In this document: positions 26,841 through 35,952 of the stretch, in pieces
How the letters are laid out: the number at the start of each line of letters is the position of its first letter
Position numbering within the stretch: the first letter of the stretch is position 1
Origin: Chthonomonas sp035294165
Lineage (GTDB): Bacteria > Armatimonadota > Chthonomonadetes > Chthonomonadales > Chthonomonadaceae
Assembly: GCF_035294165.1 (NCBI RefSeq)
Contig: NZ_DATGLN010000170.1
Span: 39,549 to 103,548, forward strand
DNA length: 64,000 bases
Reading direction: 5' to 3'
Notes under the pieces: generated by a model
The model's database searches: none
What the model was told of the DNA's origin: nothing
What the model saw: only the letters and a program-made list of their open reading frames with translations
Position numbers and translations under genes: made by a program

Positions 26841-28019
26841 CTAGACTTCGACCCACATCCCGCCGTGTTCATCGGAGTTTTGGCAGGCTGTGATGGTTCT
26901 CTGTGCGGCCAAACCATCCTCGAAAGTAGGAGAGAGCGGGGAGGGAGGCTGCCCCTCTTCATGGCGCGCGATATTCGACACGAAGTCAAAGAGGCTATGA
27001 ATATGAAATTGTATCCAGCCCACACTGTTTTTGGTAACACCTAAGGCGTAGGGTTTGGGATAGCGCGAGACGCATTCGATGCGTTGAAAACCGCGCTTTC
27101 CCCCCAAATCCTCTTCCGGCAGGGTGGCATCGTAGATATCGAGCCAGTTGGGTTCCATCAAATTGAAGCGCAAGGCGCCACGACTTCCATGGAGTTCCAG
27201 GCGAATCTCGTCCTGCGCCCCGGTTGCCAAACGCGAGGCCTCCAAGCTTCCATAGGCGCCTCCTGCCAACTGAGCCTGCACGAGCGCGATATCATCCACA
27301 TCCACTTTGCGCATCTGGCCGCTTCTTACATCCAACCGCTCTGTAATCACTGTTTGCAGACGGGCACTAACCCGTTGAAACTCTCCGGCACGTTCTATCG
27401 GAAGCGGAGGCCCTGCCAAGAATCGCACGAGGTCAAAGATGTGTGCCCCCAAGTCGGCGACGGCGCCTCCACCGCTTCGTGCCTTATCCATGCGCCAAGA
27501 GTAAGGGCGATGGGGAGAAATATAGCCCGCGTGGAGATAAGCCACGCGAAAACTGAACAGTTCTCCTAAGAACCCCGATTCTGCGAGCTGTCGCGCCCGT
27601 AGAATCGCCGGCACAAAACGATAGTTGAAGGTCATCTGTTGCACGGTGGGAACGTTGCGCGCTAGAGAGACGATCTCCACCGCCTCCTCTTTGGTCAGCG
27701 CGAGCGGCTTATCGCAGTAGATGTGTTTGCCCGCCTTTAGGGCATCACGTAAAATAGGGTAATGGAGATCGTTGGGGGCACAGATATTGATGATCTGAAT
27801 GTCCTCGCGCTCCAACAGGGCCTGATAATCGCGTGTCGCAAACAGAAAACCGGCCTGCTCCTGCGCCTTTTTCCCGCTCTCCTCCGTTGCCGTACAAACT
27901 CCCACCAAACGCAACCTAGCCGGCAACGGATCGTAAAAGAGGGGTAATGATAGATAGGCATGGGCATGCACTTTCCCGATAAACCCATAGCCCACCATCC
28001 CAACACCGTAGGTTTGCAT
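26841..28019 (-). CDS. Gfo/Idh/MocA-family oxidoreductase
   Basis: A 392-residue NAD(P)-dependent sugar or inositol dehydrogenase-like enzyme. The N-terminal Rossmann fold begins GVGMVGYGFIGKVHAHAY. The CDKPLALTKEE segment matches the family's EKP motif with Asp for Glu, and DLGAHIFDLVRFLAG carries the catalytic His. The C-terminal half is the mixed beta-sheet substrate domain. GGAAAGG precedes the ATG. It stands between the cyclase-NB-ARC gene and divergent endonuclease V, with no sugar transporter nearby, so the substrate cannot be assigned. Confidence 0.92.
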   Translation of the reverse strand: MQTYGVGMVGYGFIGKVHAHAYLSLPLFYDPLPARLRLVGVCTATEESGKKAQEQAGFLFATRDYQALLEREDIQIINICAPNDLHYPILRDALKAGKHIYCDKPLALTKEEAVEIVSLARNVPTVQQMTFNYRFVPAILRARQLAESGFLGELFSFRVAYLHAGYISPHRPYSWRMDKARSGGGAVADLGAHIFDLVRFLAGPPLPIERAGEFQRVSARLQTVITERLDVRSGQMRKVDVDDIALVQAQLAGGAYGSLEASRLATGAQDEIRLELHGSRGALRFNLMEPNWLDIYDATLPEEDLGGKRGFQRIECVSRYPKPYALGVTKNSVGWIQFHIHSLFDFVSNIARHEEGQPPSPLSPTFEDGLAAQRTITACQNSDEHGGMWVEV

Positions 28020-28111
28020 TTTGCCTTTCCTTGTACGCTATCGAGTTTCTGCAGGAATTCTACCTTGTTGTCATAAAATAAAACGAGGAACCCACGCCCA
28101 AGAATGCGACG

Positions 28112-28801
28112 ATGATACACCACTCCTGGAACTTAACGCCTCAAGAGGCTATCCAACTGCAGAAAAAGTTGGCCAAAGAAGTCCGTGTGGAACCTTTGGA
28201 AGTCGAGAAGGTTAAGCTGGTGGCCGGCTGTGACATCTCTTTTGCTGCCCATGCCTCTGCGGATACACCGGTTTTTGCCGGAGTTGTGGTACTTGAACGG
28301 CCCCACCTCACCTTGAAGGAGCGGGTAGGGGTTCGCACCATCTCTCCGTTTCCCTATATTCCCGGCCTTCTCTCTTTTCGGGAATCGCCTCCTCTGCTCG
28401 AGGCCTGGGAGCGGCTCACGACCCGTCCCGACATTCTCATAGCGGATGGGCAGGGCCTCGCCCATCCACGCCGATTTGGAATCGCGTGCCATCTTGGGCT
28501 GCTGTTAGATATACCGAGCATCGGAGTGGCCAAAAGTCTGCTTGTAGGGCATCATGAACCGGTTCCAAACGATGTGGGCGCTTGGCAACCGATAGTGGAT
28601 CGGGGTGAGGTGGTGGGGGCGGCGCTTCGTCTGAAACAGAACGTGGCTCCGATCTATGTATCTGTGGGGCATCGGGTAGACCTGATGAGCGCCATTCAAC
28701 TGGTTCTTCAATGTAGAGGTGCTACCCGTTTGCCGGAACCTACTCGGCAAGCACATCTCTATGTTAATGCTCTTCGCTGGGGAGAGGTATCGTTGGTCTG
28801 A
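28112..28801 (+). CDS. nfi: Endonuclease V (deoxyinosine 3'-endonuclease)
   Basis: A 229-residue protein of normal family length. VAGCDISFA carries the first catalytic Asp, FRESPPLLEAW the Glu, and LIADGQGLAHPRRFGIACHLG the second Asp and nearby His; IPSIGVAKSLL follows as in the family. It nicks DNA one base beyond hypoxanthine, starting repair of deaminated adenine, a lesion expected to be frequent at high temperature. It is divergent from the Gfo/Idh gene and upstream of the Mrr_N-like and AddB-like genes; 82 bases separate it from the next gene, so co-transcription is possible. Confidence 0.95.
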   Translation: MIHHSWNLTPQEAIQLQKKLAKEVRVEPLEVEKVKLVAGCDISFAAHASADTPVFAGVVVLERPHLTLKERVGVRTISPFPYIPGLLSFRESPPLLEAWERLTTRPDILIADGQGLAHPRRFGIACHLGLLLDIPSIGVAKSLLVGHHEPVPNDVGAWQPIVDRGEVVGAALRLKQNVAPIYVSVGHRVDLMSAIQLVLQCRGATRLPEPTRQAHLYVNALRWGEVSLV

Positions 28802-28883
28802 ATTTCTTATCCCCAGTAGAGTGTAAGAGCAAGCAGGTAGAATAGATGACGGTCGTTTTGCTTATTCAAGTACGGAGAAAGGA

Positions 28884-29468
28884 ATGGAGGAGAGAGATAA
28901 TTTAAGTTTAGAAGAGGCCTTTGCAGCACTGCTGCAACTTATAGAGGACAAGCGCTCTGAAGTCCATCAGCAGATACAGTTGTTGAACGATATGGGAGAC
29001 TATCGTCAACTGTCGAGATATGCTGCCTATGCCGAGCAGATCAGAGGCTACGAAGAGAAGATAGAGAGGCTGAGGGACGAGGGAATCCGTTTGTTTGCAC
29101 AGCAAGCCGGCGCGTCGTTTGCTGAACCTAATCGCGCCTCTCCAACCCGGTCGTCACGGCTTCCACAAGGAAGACGTACACCGGAAGAGAATTTTGTATG
29201 TCCTATTTTGCAGGCGCTGGATGAGTTTGGTGGGGCGGCTAGAATAGGCCTGGTGTTGGACCGGGTTGGGGAGATTATGCAGGATGTTCTCACCGAGGCT
29301 GACTATGAAACTCTTGAGTCTACCAATGAACCTCGCTGGCGTAATACTGCTCAATGGTGCAGGAATAGCTTGTGCGATAAAGGCCTTATGGCGCGGGGGC
29401 GGCGTGGTCTATGGGAGATCACCGATGCAGGCCGTGCCTATTTGAGAGACCAATGCGGGCATGGATGA
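28884..29468 (+). CDS. Winged-helix protein with Mrr N-terminal-like domain
   Basis: A 194-residue protein. The first half (residues 1-80) is a charged, coiled-coil-like helix pair (SLEEAFAALLQLIEDKRSEV, RQLSRYAAYAEQIRGYEEK). The second half (residues 105-194: ENFVCPILQALDEFGGAARI, WRNTAQWCRNSLCDKGLMARG, GLWEITDAGRAYL) matches the Mrr_N winged-helix fold found beside restriction nucleases. No nuclease domain is attached. It overlaps the next gene's start by 8 bases, so the two are translationally coupled. A DNA-binding or adaptor role for the AddB-like protein is an inference. Confidence 0.75.
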   Translation: MEERDNLSLEEAFAALLQLIEDKRSEVHQQIQLLNDMGDYRQLSRYAAYAEQIRGYEEKIERLRDEGIRLFAQQAGASFAEPNRASPTRSSRLPQGRRTPEENFVCPILQALDEFGGAARIGLVLDRVGEIMQDVLTEADYETLESTNEPRWRNTAQWCRNSLCDKGLMARGRRGLWEITDAGRAYLRDQCGHG

Positions 29469-32400
29469 ACGAAGTTCCAGAATGACCTCTCTCGAGCTGG
29501 TTCTAGGGCCGGCCTGCGCCGGTAAGACGCTGTATGCGCTAGGGCTTTATCGGCTCGAGCCGGCCCGCACCCTCTTCATCACGGCGACCCAAGTGCAGGC
29601 GGAGCGCGCCCTTACGCTTTTAGGGACGGAGGCTGCGCCGAACACGGTGATGTCTCTCCAGGAGTTTACCGTGCGCCTGGTGGAGGGGGGTGGGTTCGAG
29701 ATGGTGGGACGCTCGTTTCAGCGCCTGCTCCTACAGGACATCATCGAAAGGTGGCTCTATCCGGACGATTATCTCGACCCCATGCGTTTTTATGAAGGGT
29801 TTCTCTCCACCCTGCTTGAACAGATTCGAGAGTGGAAGCTTTCGGGGCTTTCACCAGAAGACATTCAAGCGATCGGGCCGATGGCCGTAGAGGCGACGGG
29901 GAACCCGCGCGAGGCAGATAAGCTCCTCGAACTTGCAAGGCTCTACGGTGCCTACGAGAGGTTTTTGCTGCAACATCGCCGACAGGATGCCGAGGGCATG
30001 TTGCTGTTGGCAAGGCAGCGCATGCATTCGGGGCATGTGCGTTGGTTGGAGGATTTCGACGTCTTCATTTTAGACGGCTTTTATTTCCTCTATCCGGCTC
30101 AAATCGCCTTGCTGACGACGTTGGCGGAGTGCGTTCCACAAATGCGGTTTGTGGTAACTCTGCTCTACGACCCTGCCCGACCTCTGCTCTTTGCCCCGGC
30201 GGAGCCGACGATCCGGCGATTAAAAACCGACTTTCTGTGCCGCGAGACACTGCTCAGCGCGCCTCAGGCCCCCAGGTCGGTTGCGGACGTGTTAAGTCAA
30301 CGTCTTTTTCATGATTCGCACTTTGAGCCTTTGGAAAGCGCAACGCTGGAGCCTGTTCTCCTTTTCGATGCCCCCGATGTCTATATGGAGGCGGAGATGG
30401 TGGCGCGTGCCTTTCAAAGTCTACACGAAACGCGAGAGTATCGGTGGAACGATTTTGCTGTGGTGGTGCGCAACGCTCAGGCCTACGCCCCGACTCTTTT
30501 CTCTGTTTTTGAGCGTTATGGCGTTCCTATAGGCACCTATGGCGGCGAGGCGGTTGCCGAGAATCCACTGATACGTGCCCTCATCAACTTTCTTGAGCTG
30601 GTGCGACACGACTGGCCACGCGATGCCGTGCTGGCATTTTTCAAATCCTCTTACACCCAAACGCCTCGCGAAGAGGCGGAGCGACTGAGGTTACTTGTTC
30701 ATGAGAGAGGGATAGGGCGAGGGAAGAACGAGTGGGGAGCTTTGTTGCCGGCTCTTGCACCGTCATCCGCATCCGCCCGATTGCTTACGGCGATGTTGAA
30801 TAGAGCGGAGCGGTTGCTGCAGGCACAGAGCGTTCAGGATATGGCCGAGGAGATAGAGCTTCTCTTCGAGGAGTTCGGGCTTACAGAGGCCATTGCACTC
30901 GGCGAGCCTTTGCGGCAAAAACGCGATCAGGAAGCTTATCGTGTGGCTATAGAGGCCCTTTACTCTATGGCCGATATGATGCGGCTAACCGACCGAGAAC
31001 GGATGCCTTTTGGCGATTTTGTCGAGAGACTTATTACAGCATGGCGTAACAGCACCGTTGTGGTGGGCCTGGGCGAAGATCAGGTCTGGATTTCAGAGCC
31101 TTATGATATTCATCAAAGGCGGCCTCGTGTCGTAGCGGTGATGGGACTCCTAGAACGGCTATTTCCGCGCCGCCTTACCGAAAACCCTTTTTTGCCGGAT
31201 GCCGTGCGCTATCGCTTGTATGAACAAACAGGTCTTTATTTGGCACCACGTGAGACACGTGCGAACGAAGAACGCTTGTTGTTCTATTTAGCGGTAACAG
31301 CTCCTGCAGAACGCCTTATTCTTTCCTATCCGCGAAGCAGTGGCGAGGCCGATACCCTTCCCTCTTTCTACCTGGATGAGGTAAGGGAGGCGCTGGCTAC
31401 CAACCCGGAGTTGCTACGTGTGGTATCGCGCCGTCTGAGCGATGTGGCTCCGCGCTCGGAAGATGCCAGCTCATGGCGTGATCGCCTTTTGAACCTCTGC
31501 GTACCCTTGTTCGACCCCGCCGTTACAGAGGAGCAGAGGGCCGAGATACGAGAGATGGTGAATCGGCTGTGCGCCGAGAATACATCGGCGGGCGAGCTAT
31601 TGCGTGCTGTTGCCGAAGCGCGATTTCTGCCCCCGTTACCGCGTGTGGAGGAAGAGACAGCGCGAGCATGGATGCGCGAGCAGACGAAACGTTGTTCGAT
31701 CGCCGAGCTAGAAGTCTATGCCCGTTGCCCCTTCCGTCACTTTCTGCAGTACCGCTTGCAGTTGCGGGTAAGCAATCAAACGAACTTCGCTTTACTCCAG
31801 GAGAAGTTGCTCCATGATGTGTTATACCGTGCCTTTGCCGAGCTGTCGGCCACCGATGGACAGGCTGTTCAAGAGGTGCTGGAGAGAGCGTTGGAGACCG
31901 AACTTCAAAATCTCGTGGCCGACATTTCGCCGCACCGTAAACGCCTCTTGCAGCAGGGGCTAATGCATATCTTAGAAACTATTGCAGAGAAGGAGCAGTT
32001 TTATAGCCGATGTTTGCCTCTGCGTCCGATCCATTTTCATCTGGCGTTCGGTGTGTCGCAGATAAACTCGACAGTATACGATTCACGCTCTTTATCGCGG
32101 CCCCTGATAATTCCAGACCCACAAGGTGGCGAGCCGCTGGAGCTTTATGGAGTTGTGGATCGAGTAGACAGAGATGCCGATGGAGAGCTCGTTTTCCTGA
32201 TGGACTATACAACCGCACAGCCCCCGTCTTGGCCAGAGATCACCGGCGGCAAAGCTCTTCGACTGCCCCTTATGATGCTGGCCCTGGAGCGTCTCTTTGG
32301 AATGCAGGTTGGAGGTTTGTGTATAGATTCTGCGACCCAAAAAGCGCGTACCCGCCTCTTTCGTACAAGCACGGTAGCGTTTCAGCGATTCAAGCTGATC

Positions 32401-32700
32401 CCGGAGCGCGAGAAGGGAGACCAGGTGCAGCCGTTAAACGACGAGCAATATGCAGCCATGCTGCAAGCGGCCGTTGAAGCCGCAATTCGCCATGTAAATG
32501 CCATGCGGCGGGGCTATGTAGCAGCGACGCCGGGAAGCCACTGCCGTTTTTGCCCCTATTCTGACATCTGCCGGACGACACCTCAAGGCCACGATGGCGA
32601 GCCGTTATACCGCATGGATGTGGTGTCGGGGTCGAGTGTTGGTTCAACAAGGGAAGTGGACACGGCACAGGAAACCGGTGGGGATGGGGCAAAGTTCTAG
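29461..32700 (+). CDS. AddB-like helicase/exonuclease-family protein, degenerate nuclease site
   Basis: A 1079-residue protein of AddB/RexB type. The N terminus has Walker A (GPACAGKT, residues about 16-23), and the middle shows UvrD-like order (ILDGFYFLYPAQ, VVAVMGLLERLFPRRL). The C-terminal RecB-like domain keeps the four iron-sulfur cysteines (ARCPFRHFL, then CRFCPYSDIC). In the nuclease motif the usual DYKTG reads MDYTTA and the usual Gln before LPL is Arg (ALRLPLMMLAL), so the catalytic Lys appears lost. No AddA partner is in the window. The ATG at 29461 overlaps the preceding gene; Met8 is an alternative start. It may be a structural or recognition subunit in break repair. Confidence 0.82.
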   Translation: MDERSSRMTSLELVLGPACAGKTLYALGLYRLEPARTLFITATQVQAERALTLLGTEAAPNTVMSLQEFTVRLVEGGGFEMVGRSFQRLLLQDIIERWLYPDDYLDPMRFYEGFLSTLLEQIREWKLSGLSPEDIQAIGPMAVEATGNPREADKLLELARLYGAYERFLLQHRRQDAEGMLLLARQRMHSGHVRWLEDFDVFILDGFYFLYPAQIALLTTLAECVPQMRFVVTLLYDPARPLLFAPAEPTIRRLKTDFLCRETLLSAPQAPRSVADVLSQRLFHDSHFEPLESATLEPVLLFDAPDVYMEAEMVARAFQSLHETREYRWNDFAVVVRNAQAYAPTLFSVFERYGVPIGTYGGEAVAENPLIRALINFLELVRHDWPRDAVLAFFKSSYTQTPREEAERLRLLVHERGIGRGKNEWGALLPALAPSSASARLLTAMLNRAERLLQAQSVQDMAEEIELLFEEFGLTEAIALGEPLRQKRDQEAYRVAIEALYSMADMMRLTDRERMPFGDFVERLITAWRNSTVVVGLGEDQVWISEPYDIHQRRPRVVAVMGLLERLFPRRLTENPFLPDAVRYRLYEQTGLYLAPRETRANEERLLFYLAVTAPAERLILSYPRSSGEADTLPSFYLDEVREALATNPELLRVVSRRLSDVAPRSEDASSWRDRLLNLCVPLFDPAVTEEQRAEIREMVNRLCAENTSAGELLRAVAEARFLPPLPRVEEETARAWMREQTKRCSIAELEVYARCPFRHFLQYRLQLRVSNQTNFALLQEKLLHDVLYRAFAELSATDGQAVQEVLERALETELQNLVADISPHRKRLLQQGLMHILETIAEKEQFYSRCLPLRPIHFHLAFGVSQINSTVYDSRSLSRPLIIPDPQGGEPLELYGVVDRVDRDADGELVFLMDYTTAQPPSWPEITGGKALRLPLMMLALERLFGMQVGGLCIDSATQKARTRLFRTSTVAFQRFKLIPEREKGDQVQPLNDEQYAAMLQAAVEAAIRHVNAMRRGYVAATPGSHCRFCPYSDICRTTPQGHDGEPLYRMDVVSGSSVGSTREVDTAQETGGDGAKF

Positions 32701-33954
32701 GCTCCAGCCGCACGCATCCGAGAGAGCTTTGCAGATGGTGAGGCCTAGTCCATTCCCCCCTGTAGCCGTGTTTCGGGAGCTATCGGGCCGATAGAAGGGT
32801 TCAGTAAGGCGCTCCAACTCGCTTGGAGCAAGCGGGGCGCACTCATTAAAAATCTCCAGATCGGCGCCTTGAGCGGCGGATTTCAGCGTAATTCGCACCT
32901 GACCGCCTTCTTTGGCATATTTAATTGCATTTTCCACCAAGTTTCGCACCAGCATCTCGGCGTGGTTGGTAGGGGCTATAATCTCAAGGAACGATGGCAG
33001 TTCTGTGTAGATTTGAAGATGGCGTTTGCCCGCCAAAGAGGCATAGTGGGCAAGTTGGCGTTCACAAATTTCCACAAGGTCAATGGCCTCATCGGAGGGG
33101 GTAGGGGCCATCTCGATGCGGTTTAATAGCAGGAGATCGCGCACCAGTGCCGTGAGGCGACGTGTTTGGGTGAGCGCCTCCTCTACATAGGCGCGATATT
33201 CTGTCTCGCTGCGTGGGCGCTGTAGCGCCAACTCCAGATGGCCGGAAAGCGCCTGGAGAGGCGTTCGCAATTCATGAGAGACGGCGGCGTAGAAACGCCC
33301 GCGAGCTGCCGCCGATTCGGCTAGGCGGTCGAGTAGGCCGTTGAGCGTTGTCACAAGCTCGACGATCTCGACGTCTTTTGAAGGGGCTGTGAGGTGAACG
33401 CGCATGCGCTCCACCGATGCCGAACGGGCTTGCCCTGCCAAACGGCCAATGGGCGAGAGCGTACGGCCCACCAAAAGCCATGCTCCGCCGGTTACTGTAA
33501 GGAAGATAAAGAGGCTCAGTACAATCAAGGTGAGCGCCAAACGCTCTTGTGAGCGCTCGTGTTTAAGCCAGGGCAGCCCGATGACAATGGTATAGGAGCC
33601 AAAGCGAAACGTTGTTCCTCGCCAATCATCCCGATCTCCCCAAGGCCAAATCGGCATTTGCGAAGTGGAAGCCCAAATAAGTTTGCCGTGCGAATTCAGC
33701 ATCTGCAGAGCGATATTCTCTTCTGTAAGGTCACGCTCCTGTTCGGTAAGCTCGTAGAGGGTGGTTTCGTTAGGCTGTAGGTGGGCTAGCTCGTGCTGTA
33801 CCTTTTTCGCTGCCGTCTGTAGGAGGATATCGGCACTGCGTTCCATGGCGAGGCGCGAGTAGCGAATGAGAACGAAGCAGGCGATGAGCAAAAGAATGGC
33901 AGTAGCCCCAGAAAACACCAGGGTCATGCGCCATCGCATGGAGTTAAAAAGCAT
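32644..33954 (-). CDS. Sensor histidine kinase
   Basis: A 436-residue membrane kinase. TM1 (about residues 11-31) and TM2 (about 140-160) enclose an extracytoplasmic sensor of about 110 residues; HAMP follows (GRTLSPIGRLA). The phospho-acceptor is H227 in VSHELRTPLQ, and the ATPase domain has the N box (LVRNLVENAIKYA) and GGNGLGLTI. The G1 box is unusual: IFNECAPL in place of DxGxG, so ATP contacts there may differ. The start is 4 bases after the response-regulator stop, with GGAGGG upstream. Its 3' end overlaps the AddB-like gene by 57 bases on the other strand. Signal unknown. Confidence 0.93.
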   Translation of the reverse strand: MLFNSMRWRMTLVFSGATAILLLIACFVLIRYSRLAMERSADILLQTAAKKVQHELAHLQPNETTLYELTEQERDLTEENIALQMLNSHGKLIWASTSQMPIWPWGDRDDWRGTTFRFGSYTIVIGLPWLKHERSQERLALTLIVLSLFIFLTVTGGAWLLVGRTLSPIGRLAGQARSASVERMRVHLTAPSKDVEIVELVTTLNGLLDRLAESAAARGRFYAAVSHELRTPLQALSGHLELALQRPRSETEYRAYVEEALTQTRRLTALVRDLLLLNRIEMAPTPSDEAIDLVEICERQLAHYASLAGKRHLQIYTELPSFLEIIAPTNHAEMLVRNLVENAIKYAKEGGQVRITLKSAAQGADLEIFNECAPLAPSELERLTEPFYRPDSSRNTATGGNGLGLTICKALSDACGWSLELCPIPTGFLCRVHFPC

Positions 33955-33957
33955 GGG

Positions 33958-34623
33958 TTAGCCCTCCAAACGGTAGCCCACGCCACGTACCGTGTGAATG
34001 AGTGGGCGTGCGAAGCCTCGGTCGATCTTGCTTCGTAAGTAACTTATATACACGTCTAGCACATTATCATTGCCTTCAAAGTCGTACTGCCAGACATGTT
34101 CCAAGATCATCAATCGGGTTACCACGCGCCCTGCATTCCGCATAAGATATTCTAAGAGGGCGAACTCCGTCATAGAAAGATGAATGGTTTTTCCTTGGCG
34201 GCAGACTTTTCGTGTGGCCGGGTCTAGGGTGAGATCGGCGACACGAAGCACCGGTGGGCTGGAGGTGCCACGACGCAGCAGGGCACGGACTCGTGCCAAC
34301 AGTTCCCCTATTTGGCAGGGCTTCACGATGTAGTCATCGGCGCCGCTATCAAGCCCTTCAATTTTGTCTTCTAGCGTGTCGCGTGCGGTGATGATGAGGA
34401 TGGGGGTGGTAACGGAAGCCGCACGCAACTCCCTACACAAAGTGAAACCATCTTTGCGGGGCAGCATGACGTCGAGAAGGATGAGATCGAAGGCGATGCT
34501 GACGGCCAAGCGGAGTGCGGTCTCTCCATCCTCCACAACCTGTGTGGTGTAGCCGGCCTCGGTAAGCGCTTGCTGTAGAAAGCGGGCGACGCTCTTATCG
34601 TCTTCTACGATCAGGATATTCAT
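33958..34623 (-). CDS. OmpR/PhoB-family response regulator
   Basis: A 221-residue two-domain regulator. The receiver has the acidic pair D8-D9, phospho-acceptor D51 (LILLDVMLP), T79 and K101 (DDYIVKP). The C-terminal winged helix has the expected LSMTEFALLEYLMRNAGRVV and HTVRGVGYRLEG ends. It is directly upstream of the histidine kinase and 60 bases after the propeller protein gene, so the three probably form one operon. Targets unknown; the divergent FecR-DUF6600 gene is one candidate. Confidence 0.95.
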   Translation of the reverse strand: MNILIVEDDKSVARFLQQALTEAGYTTQVVEDGETALRLAVSIAFDLILLDVMLPRKDGFTLCRELRAASVTTPILIITARDTLEDKIEGLDSGADDYIVKPCQIGELLARVRALLRRGTSSPPVLRVADLTLDPATRKVCRQGKTIHLSMTEFALLEYLMRNAGRVVTRLMILEHVWQYDFEGNDNVLDVYISYLRSKIDRGFARPLIHTVRGVGYRLEG

Positions 34624-34683
34624 CGGCGTGGTCTTGTGCGTTTTGTGCTAGAGGTTTTATACCCTTCTTTTGACATCTTTTCT

Positions 34684-35694
34684 TCAATTCTCGTGGAGGA
34701 TGCGAAGGACAGCACGCCCTTTTACATTCTGCAGCGGCAGGTAGACTTCTCGAGTTTGCGGGTTGACCGCTACACTGTGGGCGCGGTATGCTAGGTAGGC
34801 TTGACCAAGCTTGTGAAGCGTAGTGCCTTCTACCTGGAAAACGGCGAGTACGCCGCTTTCGCTGGCCACATAAAGACGATGAAGCGATGGGTCAAACGCA
34901 AGAACATCAGGGTCTTGGCCTACCAAAAAAACCGATGGCAGGAAACGCTTGGTATTCAAAGAGAAAACAGCAAGTTTTGCGTTGCCTTCGCAAGCCACGA
35001 AGGCCAGCATTTGGGCCGGCGCGATGAGTAGGCTGTGATCGCGTTCGCAAGAGGGCGGAATAGGGTAGCGAGCAACGATTGTGTCGGTGGCAGGGTCTAT
35101 CGCAACAAGCTGGTTCAACGTCTGGACATCCACATAGATGCGATGGTCAATCGGGTTGTACTGGCTGTTTCCTGCCTCTCCACCGAGCGGAATGGTCTTC
35201 AGACGACGATTCGTCTGTGTGTCTATAACGGTCTCGGTACGCCCGAATTCATCGGACACATAGAGCTTTTTCGTTGATGGATCGTAGGCCATGCCATCTG
35301 GATAGTCTCCGGCCGGAATGCGGGCAAGAATATGTAGAGAGCTTTCGTCTATGGCAGCCACCCTATTTTCACCGGTGGCTGAGGCGTAAATGCGTTTGAT
35401 AGAGGGGACAACAAGGACGCCGTGAACGGAGGGCAGATTAGGGATGACCGCAACCACCTTGCGCTTTTGCGTGTTAAAAACCACAACACTATCCGCCCCC
35501 AGGTGCGCGATGAAAAGCAGGTGATGGTTAGGGTCGAGACTTTCATAATCGAAACGGCTCGTTCCTCCGGGTAGAGGGATGTCGGCAACGAATGTGAGCG
35601 GAAGTTTGGATTGGGTGGGAGTGCAATTGCCAACAAGGCCGGCTATGGTGAGATAACAGGCAAGGTGAAAGCAGGCTCTGAGAACCTTTCTCAT
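34684..35694 (-). CDS. Exported YncE-like seven-bladed beta-propeller protein
   Basis: A 336-residue protein with an N-terminal export signal (VLRACFHLACYLTIAGLVGNC). The Cys after VGN resembles, but does not match, a lipobox, so lipidation is uncertain. The rest is a run of YncE-like blades (VVFNTQKRKVVAVIPNLPSV, VAAIDESSLHILARIPAG, VIDTQTNRRLKTIPLGG, VAIDPATDTIVARYPI), a compact propeller. AGGAGG precedes the ATG. It heads the operon with the response regulator and histidine kinase and could be an extracytoplasmic sensor or binding partner for that kinase, which is an inference from gene order. Confidence 0.88.
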   Translation of the reverse strand: MRKVLRACFHLACYLTIAGLVGNCTPTQSKLPLTFVADIPLPGGTSRFDYESLDPNHHLLFIAHLGADSVVVFNTQKRKVVAVIPNLPSVHGVLVVPSIKRIYASATGENRVAAIDESSLHILARIPAGDYPDGMAYDPSTKKLYVSDEFGRTETVIDTQTNRRLKTIPLGGEAGNSQYNPIDHRIYVDVQTLNQLVAIDPATDTIVARYPIPPSCERDHSLLIAPAQMLAFVACEGNAKLAVFSLNTKRFLPSVFLVGQDPDVLAFDPSLHRLYVASESGVLAVFQVEGTTLHKLGQAYLAYRAHSVAVNPQTREVYLPLQNVKGRAVLRILHEN

Positions 35695-35762
35695 GGGAGA
35701 AGCTCCTCCTTAGCGTTTTAAGCTAGAGTATCGTCACGTTGCGGCGTGCTAGCCGTTTTTAA

Positions 35763-35778
35763 TTACAAGGCATTGTAA
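35763..35778. promoter_or_regulatory. Inverted repeat in divergent promoter region
   Basis: TTACAA-GGCA-TTGTAA is a perfect 6-base-arm dyad in the 258-base gap between the propeller/two-component operon (minus) and the FecR-DUF6600 gene (plus). It is placed to control one or both sides. A role is inferred from position and symmetry only. Confidence 0.35.
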
Positions 35779-35952
35779 ATAAGTGCTCTCGATGAGGTTG
35801 CTTTTGGCATGCTCTGTTGTAGTGCAAACCTCAGATCGAAATACGGAAAAGAGGGTACCGGTGTGCCCTAGAGAACGCTAACGACAGGTTAGTCGTGTTG
35901 TGGGATACTTATTCGGGCAGGTCGCTCGAAAGGTCGAAAAAGGTGAAGAGAA

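Noticed and set aside
28112..32700. A new defence island from endonuclease V, the Mrr_N-like protein and the AddB-like protein
   Set aside because: Endonuclease V is a housekeeping repair enzyme and no toxin, restriction nuclease or effector is present; a repair-linked pair is the safer reading.
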